Below are positions 39,001-52,006 of a DNA stretch of 64,000 nt, piece after piece. Every line of letters begins with the position of its first letter. Positions within the stretch are counted from its first letter, which is position 1. Both the position numbers and the translations under genes were made by a program. Origin of the DNA: Tubiluchus corallicola (taxonomy: Eukaryota; Priapulida; Priapulimorpha; Priapulimorphida; Tubiluchidae); contig JAQGDQ010000082.1 in assembly GCA_030141605.1 (NCBI GenBank), positions 360,501 to 424,500 on the forward strand, written 5' to 3'. The notes beneath the pieces were generated by a model. That model was not told where the DNA came from. It ran no database searches and worked only from the letters and a program-made list of their open reading frames with translations.

Positions 39001-42000
39001 TAATCCTACTTTTTTTCTTTAAATTAAACTATAACAAAAACCAGAAATATACCGTGATACTGCTACAACTACATATATTACACATGTGTGCATAAGTTCA
39101 TATCAGTATGTCAATATAACTTAAATCAGAAAAAGTTCTCAATTATATGAGAAACGTATATATATCAATCAACACAGAAACTGCAGTATCCTGGGGGAAA
39201 CAATGCAGCAAGAAAAGCTATAAGCATACCAATAATTACACCAAACGAAATCAGATAAGTGCGTTCATACTTAGATTGGAAAGCACAAGGTTTGAAAGTA
39301 CAAAGTATTAGAAACCATATGACTTAGGTAACATTCAGCCATATTTCTTTGTAATTTATCAGCATATTTCAGCATATCAGCACAAAAATATTTCTATTAC
39401 TCTGTTTCTGTTGGAATCCCCTGTATATAAGAAGCTTCTTCTAGTACCATTTATGAACTTAGCGGCATTTTGAAGGATCTTTCATCCAATAACGAGCCCA
39501 CACACGTGTGTTTTATAGACCAATTCGCGCACTTGTTTTTCGGCGATTAACGGCTTCTACAGAGGGTATTAATTTCTCGTGAAATTCATCTCAGCGCATA
39601 ATACAGATACTGGACACCGTTTTAATGCTCGTAAAAAACTTTAGAACACAAGTCTTGTTTACTGGGCGCTGGTACATCACCAACTTTTGTCGTACAACTG
39701 CTGTTGAATTTGCAAAAATATGGGTGCGCCATGGTTACCTAATAAGGCAAAGTATAATTTATGAATTAACATTAGTTAGCTGAGGGTAATCTGACGTTTG
39801 GGTCGGATTGTAAAACAATTTGTTCTCCTAAGATTATTCTCGCTTGAGTAGCTAAAGCACACACGGGTAAAAGCATAATAAAGCCCAATTAGGTTTTTAC
39901 ATGATGAAAATAAATTTAAGACTTCACTGTTTCATTTTAGTTAAAAACAATTCCAATTGATTAATTTGACATGATTTACTCGAATGCATTTAAACAGCAA
40001 AATTTAGTAATAGTGTCAGTGCTGTTAGTTGTAGCGCAAGGAGAGCTAAATTTTAGAATAGCCCTACACATTGCCTCCTACGACACATTCACCCAATTTA
40101 CACCGCTCTCCCTTCTTCAGATGCAATGCACTACTATCAAAAAATCTCTCCCACTTGGCTAGATTACTTCATAAAAGGGCATAAAAGAACCACATGGTAT
40201 TTACGATAACCTATATAAAACTTTATGTCTATTTAACATGTGCTTTGTGACGGCGACCTGCAAATTTACGATCTATTAGCGAAAATGTCGAAGTTAAACC
40301 TTCTTTCACACAAGAACATAATCGTAATAATCCTATAAAGTAAATTTGGTTAGAATTGGGCTTCAAAGCGAAAATTTAGCACGAAGACTTGGAGATACGC
40401 ACACCAAATTATCAAGCTAGTATAATGCATCAACTATATTACATTATGCGGTGCATCTCATATTTAATTTCTTGTCAAAAAGCTCAACTGTTTTTGTTCA
40501 TCGCAAACGGCCACGAGAAAATAAACAAATTAAACGAATTTTTTGTTGATCATAAAAAGCTATGAGAACATAAATGAATTAAACGAAATTTATACAGTTC
40601 AAAATGTGTGCCCATGCATACACGTTTATCTATATGTCATTCTCATGTCGCTGTTTGATTATCATTATCATCGAAATTGAAAAATGCGTCATGCTCGCAA
40701 AAGCTGTTGACTAAAGGCTGATGTTAACAGCTTAACAAGCTAACCATTCCCCTTTAGATGATACTCAGAAATGACATGAAACCTTTTTACCTTCTCCAGC
40801 GCTATGACTTTTTGCAGTTTGTAGTAGGGCTTAAATGTTATAGAGTTCTTCATGTGGGATTCGCGAACAAATATCATTTATGGCAAACGAAAAAGACTTT
40901 ATGCAAAAATAAGTTGTAGTAACTTGTAAATTACGTATTACTGAAACTTGCTAAAAAAATCTTCTGGTTTACTTTCGATTGATGTTACAGGCGTTTGATT
41001 AATGATTGATCAATCAAGGTAAAGTAAATTAAAGTGCACGCTACTGAGACACACACCCAGAGGGTGGTAGCAATGGACAGACATTTTTAGAGAAAGGAGA
41101 TGGAAAAGCAATTGACCACAAATGAATTACTCAAGATGATGATTGTAAATGTGTGAGTGTTTATGCATGCATAGTTCTGTGTGTATAATTGTCTTTTTCA
41201 TTAATTGCATGTTTTATTCACTGGTGTTGTCTTTGTTATGATTTTTGCCATAGTTCTTTGTTGGTTCTCAGGTACAAACCCTTGCTGGAGATCTTATTCG
41301 GCCCCTATTTACAATACCTATATGGTTGTCTTAGAAATTCAGACATAGCCTAGAAAGTTTTCCTGGACAAACAAATATCTTGAACCTTACGATAAAGAAA
41401 CACTCAAAAATCAATGCAGAAATGTCAATCGATTTCAAAGTTGAGCGTAAATCTAAACATGGACTGCCTCAATTCATCAAGTTTGTGACGTGAATGTCAA
41501 TTATCGTACCATCACTGTAAGTAGCCTACAGTCCCTTCTGTGGTAATTCACTGCTTCTTGTGTACACTAACAGGGTGTTGGAACGAGGGATCTAAACAGG
41601 AATTCTCAACAAAAAGAAAATTAGGAACTATATTTCGGGATGTCATTCCCCGTCAGTGGCATGTTAAACAGCTGTATGTTTGTTCGAAATGAAATCTAAC
41701 AGCCAAAAACTGTAAAAATTTACAAGTTCAGTTTTGTTGTTATCGTTGTCGCCATCGTTGGCGTTGTTCTTGTTTTGTTAATGACTTGCACAATGCGGGA
41801 AATGGCTCTGTGATCTGTTGATAGAATTTTCTTAGACATCTAGTTGAATGGGTAAGGAGATTAGTATTTGACGTACGGGTGAAAAAATGTATAAAGACAA
41901 AAAGATTGAAAGTCACTACTCCAAAGTATTAAATACCAGGTAACTTATAATAAAGCAAGTTGGCACATATATATATATAGAATAAAATATGTGTCATGAT

Positions 42001-42828
42001 TGGCAACTGCGACACTGCCGTACTAGACTGTTCAGGATTGTTGCTGCAACCTAAAAAAAGTCTAAACTTCGTGCCTATTTCGTCCTTAACATGGATGCCA
42101 ATGTTCTCATACAGTTGAGAACTTGTAAATGTGTTTTGCTAGCTTTGTCTCCAGAGGTGTCTCTTAGTCTTAGTATTTCTCAGTTTCTCAGTCAGTGTGA
42201 CGGTAACCACTGGCAACTAACTCAAGAAGAACCTTTATACTGTTGTTTTTATCCAGAAACAATCCAGAAAATTCTCCAGAAACCAAAGAAAGAAGTCTAC
42301 CTACAACCCTTATGCAAAAATGCCCTTGATAGTTAACGCCAAAAACAACAATGGGCTTCTCTTGTGAGTGCAGGGACCTAAAGCAAATTATAGGCTAAGG
42401 CATGTAGGAATATGATCCAATATTTGAACAGACAAGACTAATTATGCTATGTACGGAGACGTGCATATGTTGAGACACGCCTCGTATTACTCTAATGATA
42501 AAATCAATGGAACATTGTACAAACTCTCGTAATAACTTATTACTACATGTTCTTGGTATTGACCCACGTCTATGTAGATCTCTTGGCTTACACGGAATTT
42601 GGCTAATCGACTTATAAGTATTACATGATTAGGCAAAACCCGAGCCGAGTCATCCGTTGTTATGTGAATTAGATTGTATGTAGCGGTATTTAATGATGTT
42701 TGAGTATGTAAGTGCAAGTTACAACTGGGAGCGGTTGAGATGACTGGTAACCCGAGGGAGAGGAACAATCATTAGTGACCTCAATTATTTGCTGTAGTTT
42801 TCAAAAAATGGCATAACAGCGACGAATT
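36094..42828. other. 6.7-kb noncoding stretch, nothing recognised
   Basis: AT-rich, unique, without long microsatellites. Open frames are short and unrecognised on both strands. Small TTG/TCG-type patch at about 41735-41775 and a short AT run near 41970. This is the largest plain stretch of the window. Confidence 0.5.
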
Positions 42829-42832
42829 AAAA

Positions 42833-42920
<88 letters not shown>

Positions 42921-42921
42921 A
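42829..42921. repeat. AAAG tetranucleotide microsatellite
   Basis: About 23 AAAG units, continuing into loosely AAAG/GAAA sequence. The Phe/Leu/Ser frame on minus is an artefact. Confidence 0.96.
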
Positions 42922-42934
42922 GTAAATAAGTAAA

Positions 42935-43109
42935 AAGAAAGACAGAATGAAAAAAGCAAGAAAAAGGGAAAGGAAAGAAGAAAAGAGAGTAAAGGAAAGA
43001 AAGAAAGGGTAAAAAATCTGAAAGAAAGCTGAACGGTAGAAAGACAGAGATGATGAGGAGAGAGAATAAGTGAAAGGAAAAGAGAAAGATAAACAGAGAA
43101 AGAGAGAGA

Positions 43110-43151
<42 letters not shown>

Positions 43152-43175
43152 AAGAGAGAAAGCAAGAAAGGAAGG
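42935..43175. repeat. Purine-rich tract with GA core
   Basis: Degenerate AAAG/GGAAA with a GA core near 43100-43147. With the AAAG array it forms about 350 bp of strand-asymmetric purine sequence. Confidence 0.88.
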
Positions 43176-43884
43176 GAAAAGAAACAGAAATGTTTTTAAA
43201 CATTAAAGCTAAAGTAATATATAAAATAGTAGTTTGCACAAAGTCCATAAATGTGAACTTTACCGTTTTAGTAAACTCCATAATTCGTACTCAATATGCA
43301 GCACCCCCAACCCTCCCCGTTTTGATGTCCATCCAAGTTCGTGTGCAAGATTTAACTGGCTTCCGGCAGCGATTGTTGCAATCGCATTGAAGAACAACTG
43401 AAGCCATTGACGCGAACATTGCGCAATGACAAAAACTACGCGCATTAACTTCGCAACTGTTTTCCTTTTGTCCTTTAACTGGCGTACATGGAACGTTTAA
43501 GTGAAATAGTTTGTTGGTGACGTGAAGGATGTCTGAGTGGCAAATGTGTAGAACGCAGATAGGCAAAGCTAATTAATTTTTTACGTTATATTATATTTTG
43601 CGAGTACATGGGTATGAAAAAGGATTCTGTTATCTCTAATTGGCTGCAAAATACAGGCAAACAAATGTACATTGTTTTTCAGAGTATGAAATAATTAATT
43701 TGGAGATACCAAGGTGCAATGTGACTTCGAAGTTTAGCCCACATATTGCGCCATTTCAGAAGGTACGCTAAGCGAGTAAGCAGCTCGTAAAAGTTACTGC
43801 GAGAATATGTGAACAGCAGCCTCAGTTTTGTAGTCACCACTGCTATAGCTTTGCTTTAATTGATTTTTAAGAAGTAACTACATG
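43176..43884. other. Noncoding stretch, nothing recognised
   Basis: Unique sequence, slightly GC-richer near 43300-43560. No gene recognised. Confidence 0.5.
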
Positions 43885-43964
43885 TACTCGGTGGTCGAGT
43901 GGTCTTAGACTACAGATTACAGACTCGCTTTTATGGTTGCAGTTATGGGTTCGAAACTAGTGTC
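43885..43964 (+). repeat. tRNA-like sequence, probable SINE head
   Basis: A pol III A-box-like TGGTCGAGTGG at 43892-43902 and a B-box-like GGTTCGAAACT at 43948-43958, with a 3-bp D-stem (GTC/GAC) and ACTCGC between them. The spacing suits a tRNA-derived promoter. The acceptor stem (TACTCGG against the 3' side) does not pair well, and the T-stem has a mismatch, so it is not an intact tRNA gene. A tRNA-derived SINE head or tRNA pseudogene fits best. Confidence 0.45.
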
Positions 43965-44734
43965 TGCAAACGCCAGGTAATTACATGTTACATGTTATTC
44001 GTTGTTCAAGCGTTGCCTACTTACCTGTATCGCTAATTAACCGTAAATAAATGCTGTCTTTGTTTTCAGGTTCACAAAAATCGTATGAGAGCAACTTGGG
44101 TATTTTTCGTTTTTCAAACAGTTTTAACCACGCACAGCAATTTCTTAACATAACAAAAATGCTGTAAACATTGAATAATATCAGAAAAAATGAAAGTTGT
44201 AAATCAATTACTTGGCTCCTATTCTGTTACAGAGATTACTCATGACGTGATTTGGATTTTCGGATAAACTATGCCCTAAAGAGGAGTAGCACTTTTTATT
44301 TAGACTTATACATTCTTTGTAAGACTAGACTTATACTTACACATTCTTTGTAAGATTAGACTTATACTTACACTTAAAATTATTTTTGCGTTGCAACAAA
44401 ATAGTCAGAAAGTTATTCAAAGTTTCGCGACTAATAAAGCGGCGGGATCTTACGAGTCTATTTAAGCAGTCTTTACGTCTGTCAGTTAAGATGAAGGAGA
44501 TTTTCTATGAATTTCTTGTTTATCGGCATAACAACTGGTTGCCATGGTGACGGCCCATCAATCATCTTGTATCTGATGGGACACAAGCTAATTTTCTGTA
44601 CCAGACCACTTTTGATTAGTATAGAGCAATATGAAAATTGTACGACTGGTAGCAAATAATGTGGAAGTAATAATTGCATCTTAATAGTAGCTAGTGGATT
44701 TGCTGTTGGTTACTTTATTACCTAGCTAGTTGCT
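43965..44734. other. Noncoding stretch with a short direct repeat
   Basis: Contains two near-identical copies of ACATTCTTTGTAAGAYTAGAC about 38 bp apart (about 44308-44375). Otherwise unique. It may include the body of the SINE that begins at 43885. Confidence 0.5.
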
Positions 44735-44915
44735 TTGTTGGCAGGTTGGTTGACTGGCTGGCTGGCTGGCTGGTTAGTTGGTTCGTTAATTGGTTGGTTG
44801 GTCAGTTGATCTGTCGGTCAATCGGTCGGCCGGTCGATTGCCTGGTCGGTTCTTTGGTTTTTTGATTAGCTGAGGTAATTACCTAGTCATATGGTTAGCT
44901 GGTTAGCTGGTTGTT
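44735..44915. repeat. GGTT/GGCT degenerate array
   Basis: GGTTG, GGCTGGCT and GGTCGGTC units over about 180 bp, of the same flavour as the GTTC array near 28000. Confidence 0.85.
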
Positions 44916-45474
44916 TACTTTTACTGGTTTTCTAGTTGAATATATTTATCTGTTTGTTTGTATGTTTACGATTATGCTTGTTCTAATTTGTTTTCTTAAT
45001 TTGTTTGCTTGTCCCTTATGCAAAATTTGCCTTGTACGCCATTCAAACTAACTGTAGAATTCAAGAAGCATAAGAAGAATTCATTCTAAGATCAGGCACG
45101 CGTTTGTGCCATGATAATAATGAAAAGGCGTTAAAACATGTAGTGTATAAGCTGTATACTCTTGCACGCGGCAACATAAAATCTTTCTAACCATTCAGCG
45201 GCGTCTTGAACTCATGATAAACGTTCATCAAGTTACACAATATTTTGTCATTATCTGCACATCAAAGCAATAAGAAACTGTCTTCTCTTTTCCCTTGATC
45301 ATGCAAAGCAATTTACATGCTCGGCTAAATATCTTTGTTGGCGAAGAAACTTGCTAGAAATGTTATTGTTTCATTAATCATTAATCACTAAATAACTCTC
45401 AGTAGGTACGTCATAGTTTCTATGAATGAGGCATATTCCCGTGCATCAGAAGGAAAAACTGTGAGAAAATTTTT
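44916..45474. other. Noncoding stretch, nothing recognised
   Basis: AT-rich, unique. Confidence 0.5.
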
Positions 45475-45656
45475 ATGATGCGATGTGATCTGGCGTGATG
45501 TAGCGTGGTGTGGTGGTGTGTGGTGATGTGGGGTAATGTGATGAGGTGCGATGCGATGTGATGTGACGTCATGCGATGTGATGTGATGTGGTGTCATGCG
45601 ATGTGATGTGGTGTGATGCGACGAGATACGATGCGATAAGATGTGATATGATATGG
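45475..45656. repeat. GATGTG hexamer-like array
   Basis: Degenerate GATGTGATGCGATGTG units over about 180 bp. His/Thr/Ser frames on minus are artefacts. Confidence 0.9.
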
Positions 45657-46732
45657 ATTTTTTTACTTAGTTGATTTTTTTTTGTACAATAGTAACAATA
45701 TTTGCATAAAAATCCAAGCAGGTTAGTAAAATAAAGAATAAAATAAATCCTACAGGTTATAATTGCATTAATGTAAAAAGATTTCATTGTTTGACACACT
45801 AATCAATGCAAGGTAATATAAATTACTGACAAGAAGGCAACAAGCAGATTGGCCAATGACCAGCAAATTAATTTTCAAAAGCAATGCTGTATTTGACAGA
45901 ACTGGTGTTTTTCAACAATAGAGGTGCAACAAACTGTATTTTTTGTACAGTTTGACACACCATAAGCGGGAATCAAGCGCTCACTTAGCATGATGTTTGT
46001 GGCGTGATTGGAATAATCTAGCTATTATTAATAATAACCGTCTATGATGAGCCGCTAAACCAATAGAGGTATTTCAGCCATTTTCACACGCGTTTACGTC
46101 CTCTCTTTAAAAGGCAAATAACCAGAATAAGCATGGCGATTGAAATAACCCAGTGTGAGTATCAAACTCATACATTAGATCTTACAATTTTATTACTTTC
46201 AGAGACTCATTCTTTGGACTTCTGTCCTACTTTGGTTCGCCCCAATCGCAATGTAAATTGTGAACTCATAAAACTTAGAGAAAATTACTTTCTGTGCAAG
46301 AAAATGGCACTTATAGATTGGGTATAAACTCTCTGTGTTTCCCACAAATTTAATTAGTTGCTGCGTTACAGCCCGCAATAAACTGTTTTATTATCAGAGG
46401 AAAAATATGAAATGCATGGAGTACGTAAACCCAGTGACAAAATATTGCGTAAAGACTATAAAAACGCACTATTTGTGTCAAAATGTAAATTTGGTCAGTG
46501 CTGATGGAGTTACTGTCAATGCTGGAAAGTTCAGAAGCCCTATTATCATCACAGATTATACAATTACTACCAATCATAGAACTACTACTAACCAATAAAG
46601 ATAAAAGAATTATGAGCGCCGCTTTGTGGCATTATTGGCAGAATTAGTTAAAATCTGTAATTTTGAAAAGTGTCATCGCAGGCATTGTTATTATCATTAC
46701 ATGTGATTACTATGTCATCACTGGCTTCGTCA
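45657..46732. other. Noncoding stretch, nothing firm
   Basis: Two short consecutive plus-strand frames (46133-46327 and 46335-46598) lie here but match nothing I know. No splice context supports them. Confidence 0.45.
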
Positions 46733-46930
46733 TCGTTAGCATCATCATCATCGTCATCATCATCATCATCACTATTACTGCCATCATCATCAGCAGCAAC
46801 AGCAACAGCAGCAAAATCATCATCATCATCATTGTCACCAACAAAAACAACAACATCCTCATCATCATCGTCGTCGTCATCATTATCGTTATCATCACCA
46901 AATTTGTCGCTATCGTCATCATTCATTGCT
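46733..46930. repeat. ATC trinucleotide array, degenerate
   Basis: ATC/ATT/GTC units with an internal AGCAACAGC patch. Poly-Ser, poly-Ile and poly-Asp frames are artefacts. Confidence 0.92.
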
Positions 46931-48464
46931 GTCAACATTTAATACTTTCTGACTCACATTTATTTTTCGACTATGATAAATGCAATTCGCAAAAATGTGT
47001 GTACAAAAATGAGTTAATTACTATTAATTACTAATAATTCAGCTGCGTGCCAATGATAATTGTTAGCGTTGAAAGAAGAGTTTTAGTTTTCGCAAAAGGT
47101 GTTGTAAGACTGTCTTTCAAATTAATAGTAAGATCGGTAAAGGTCTTGCTATAATTCTTTGAGATTTAAGTGCTTTTCCAATAATCGTTATAAAGTTACA
47201 GCTCGTTTCGCATAAAAGTTCTGCTGAACATTATATTTTGCGCTGTTCAGAAATTTGAAAATTATTTGGAAATATTTTGACGTCCCAGCGCGCGAAAATT
47301 TCTGTTTGGAGACAAGGTCTATGCAAATAAAGATATTATAGAACAGAAGATAGAGGAGTTCTGGACGAGGTCCTGTTCTTCTCAATGCATAGTTAAAAGA
47401 TGTTACGACACAGCCTTGTGGCAAGAAAAATGTGAAAGTCAATAATTCTTGATTCTTCAAAAACCAAGCACTATTAATTTGTGAAAGCGTGTGATAATAT
47501 GTTGACTTTGGTGTTACTGGCAAAGGAATCGTTTGGTCACTTTTGAGCTAAAATTTTAACTACTCAAGTGTGCCGTTGGGAGTGTCACTACAACTTCACA
47601 TTCAGTATTAAGTCCTCATTCGTGCACTAGGTGGCGCTCAGTTTGAATGCCGAATTATTCAAACTAAACAAAATCACGGTTTTAATAATTAGGTGATCTT
47701 ATAGAGCACTCAGCATAAGACTGAGTATTTATGCACATAGTATCAAACTACCCAATTTTTCAAATTTCTAAAATGCAGTATAGTAAAATTTTGATAAGAA
47801 AAGAAAAAGCAGCTAAGATAATTGTACTAAATATGAATATTAAATTTTGTTATGTTGTAGAACATGCCTGTAAGTTATATTTTTGTATTAACTTCGACTA
47901 GATAATTTTATGAAAAAATATCCAGTATAATGAATGTCAATGCAGCACCGTAAATGACGACTGAAAATAAAAAATTAAAAACGTTGAAAATAACTTATAT
48001 TTCTAATCTTTTAGAAGAGCATATCACTTTAATTCAGATTGTGATCGTTCTGGCATTTGATTTCATTTTCGATTCTAATCGGAGTGTGTTGTTAATTGCA
48101 TGACGACTCAATATTTCAGTGTCATAAATTGTAACCCTTTCCATTATTATGAGCAGCAATATGACTTTAGTTAGGATTTAATCGCTCGAGTCCATTAACG
48201 TTAATAACTTTTTGATCTTAATTAGACGCATAATAAAATAATTATGATTTTTAGAATTCATACAAAGCAAAACTGAAATCGTCTGATAATTTTTTGTCTT
48301 GGCAAATGTAGGTTTGAAATTTCGCGTCCCGATTCTATTTATTAATAATTCGGTAAAATAAATTTTTAGAAATTTTTAGAACATTGTATCACCGCCATGT
48401 AGACCTTTTATTAAAGTAAACAAACTCGTCAGAAACTAAGACGATGCTTCAAATTTGTAAACCT
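46931..48464. other. Noncoding stretch, nothing recognised
   Basis: AT-rich, unique. No gene seen. Confidence 0.5.
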
Positions 48465-48534
48465 AACAAACATTCAAAGCTTAATAACAGGTACATTTTA
48501 ACAAACATTCAAAGCATAATAACAGGTACATTTT
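48465..48534. repeat. 35-bp tandem duplication
   Basis: Positions 48465-48499 and 48500-48534 are identical except one T/A change (AGCTTAAT against AGCATAAT). The unit begins AACAAACATTCAAAGC and ends GGTACATTTT. Confidence 0.95.
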
Positions 48535-48876
48535 AACGGACAAGCTATTGGTGTATTTATTTGAAGAGAAGGCGGTCTTGCACAGGAAGTCTGCGCATAA
48601 AAGATGACCTGAAGCTGATGATTTGGAAGCAATTTTTGTGTAATGAAGTTCATTTTGCTGAGCTCGTTTTATTGCCAAAATTTACCAATTCCACTAACAA
48701 CATGACAACATGTGATGGTGATTGCTTAGGTTAAAAAATAAATATAAAAATTTGAAAATGCTTAAATAATCATTATTATATAAATGTAAGAAATCATGGT
48801 GTTCAGGACAATTTGTTAAATTTTTGTCAACACCAGGCAAAATTAAAAACAAAAACCAGGCATCACATAAGATTAT
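48535..48876. other. Noncoding stretch, nothing recognised
   Basis: AT-rich, unique. Confidence 0.5.
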
Positions 48877-48877
48877 C

Positions 48878-48950
<73 letters not shown>
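48877..48950. repeat. CAA then CAG compound microsatellite
   Basis: About 15 CAA units (48877-48921) switching to about 10 CAG units (48922-48950). Asn/Ser-rich on plus, Leu-rich on minus. No flanking coding evidence. Confidence 0.96.
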
Positions 48951-50483
48951 AAAAACATTATGCAAAAATGATGCAAAATCATCAGTCTTACCTTTCGGTC
49001 AACTTTTTCCTATAGCGAGTTAGTTTGCGGTGTTAGAAGAAATGGTTAGCTTTCTACTTTGATTAATTAAGTTTTATTTTAGTGAACACCAACCGGTCTG
49101 GTTTAGTTGATATAACACGAGATAATACAACCGGGTCCTACAAATTAAACTCAAAATTCTTTGATTATATTAAGTTTGTATATATTAACTTGATTATATT
49201 AACAAAGAGCACTTTATTACGTCACAAAGTTTGCGCGACGAACTTTTCAGGACATTCGTCGTGAAACGAGCTCTCTCGATGAAGCCAAACTCTTGGGTTG
49301 TGTGAGTAAGCAGTCAGAGCAGTGTGTAGCCACGCAAGATTATGAAGTATTTTGTCATTGTGCGCATGCCATGTTAGCATGTAGTGTCGGAATTCAACAC
49401 AATTCAATATTGATCTATGAAAAGCGTCCAAATCGAATTGTGTCCGCGTGTGAGCAACAGCTATGGCCTAATTGAATGTGGCCTTAATTAAGCTACGTAG
49501 TTGTCACATGGGCAATTTTCAGTTCCAGACTGAGTAGCTAACGTCCATGCTGTTATTACGATTTATATTGTTTCTTTGCTTGTTGAATAGATCAGTTGGC
49601 TGGCTCTAGGCTGGCTGATTGATAAATTGGCTAACTCCCTAGTTTTGTGGTTGGTTTACCGCTTTGGTTGGTTCGTTTTGGTTGTTAATTTATTGGTTTA
49701 TGGGCTATAACAAGTATGGCAGGCCCAAGCTCTATTTAAAAATTGCCGAATCTGCCATAGGTTTAGACTTTGCATGGTCTTTGCATTGCACTCAACTTAT
49801 TTGCAGACTGGAAGCCTGGAAGCTGTTACAAATTCTTTCAAACCAAAGGTAATCGTGCATACTGGCTAAATTGTTTACAATGCTGTTGTTTTAACTTGGT
49901 ATGCAAAGAGGAAAATCATAAAATATAGTAATCAAGGCAACATGTGCATGTTTTAATTTCGGAAGTGATCAGAAGTAAGTAATTCAAGTTTTTGAGGTAT
50001 CCTGCTGGCAACTAAACCAGTCATGCGGAAGTCGATTTTCCAGTGTATGCGGGATAATTTTTCAGTGATCGCGATATTTTCCTGCACAATGATTTGGCTA
50101 ATCACTAACCTTTGTTTAGTTTTAGACTTCCAAAAAATGGTACCACCAAGTTGAAATGAATTTATTGACTTATGCTCATACGTGTTTTCTGTGCCAAGAC
50201 AACTGAACGCATATAGCATTTTACACAAATGTTAAAACTCGAGTGGCTGTAGCCACCACCATTCACAGGTTTAAAAAATTGTTTGGCACAAAAACTCCTT
50301 AAGCCTGATTTGAACTACTAAACTCCTCAACTGAGGTGTCTTTGGGTCATTCAAAAGTTAAATATGATAGGATTACCCTTTTCATCTCCCATTCATTATA
50401 CGTTCCTTCCACACTTATAATTTTGTTTTATTTATTTTTTATAAGAAACGATAAATAGCTTGGCTTGATAGCTGTGTTAATAA
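48951..50483. other. Noncoding stretch, nothing recognised
   Basis: Unique sequence with short unrecognised frames. A small GGCTG/GGTTG patch lies near 49600-49680. Confidence 0.5.
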
Positions 50484-50640
<157 letters not shown>

Positions 50641-50643
50641 ACA

Positions 50644-51948
<1,305 letters not shown>

Positions 51949-52006
51949 TGTGCCATTTTTACCTGTGCCATTTTTGGTGTGCCATTATTTCCTGTGCCAT
52001 TTTACC
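51949..52006. repeat. Short minisatellite, TGTGCCATT core
   Basis: Four consecutive copies of a 14-16 bp unit (TGTGCCATTTTTACC and variants). It is followed by a GC-richer pocket (52007-52190) with overlapping short frames but no recognised product. Confidence 0.85.

Noticed and set aside
38089-39426. Possible 1.3-kb mariner bracketed by TACAGGGGGTC and CCCCTGTATA
   Set aside because: Similarity of the ends is limited to six or seven bases, and no transposase motifs lie between.
42781-43281. Phe/Leu/Ser-rich 166-codon frame that looks like a membrane protein
   Set aside because: Complement of AAAG and GA low-complexity sequence; no ordered hydrophobic segments with loops.
45475-45656. CRISPR-like or other regularly spaced repeat array
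   Set aside because: Simple degenerate hexamers without spacers, in a eukaryotic genome.
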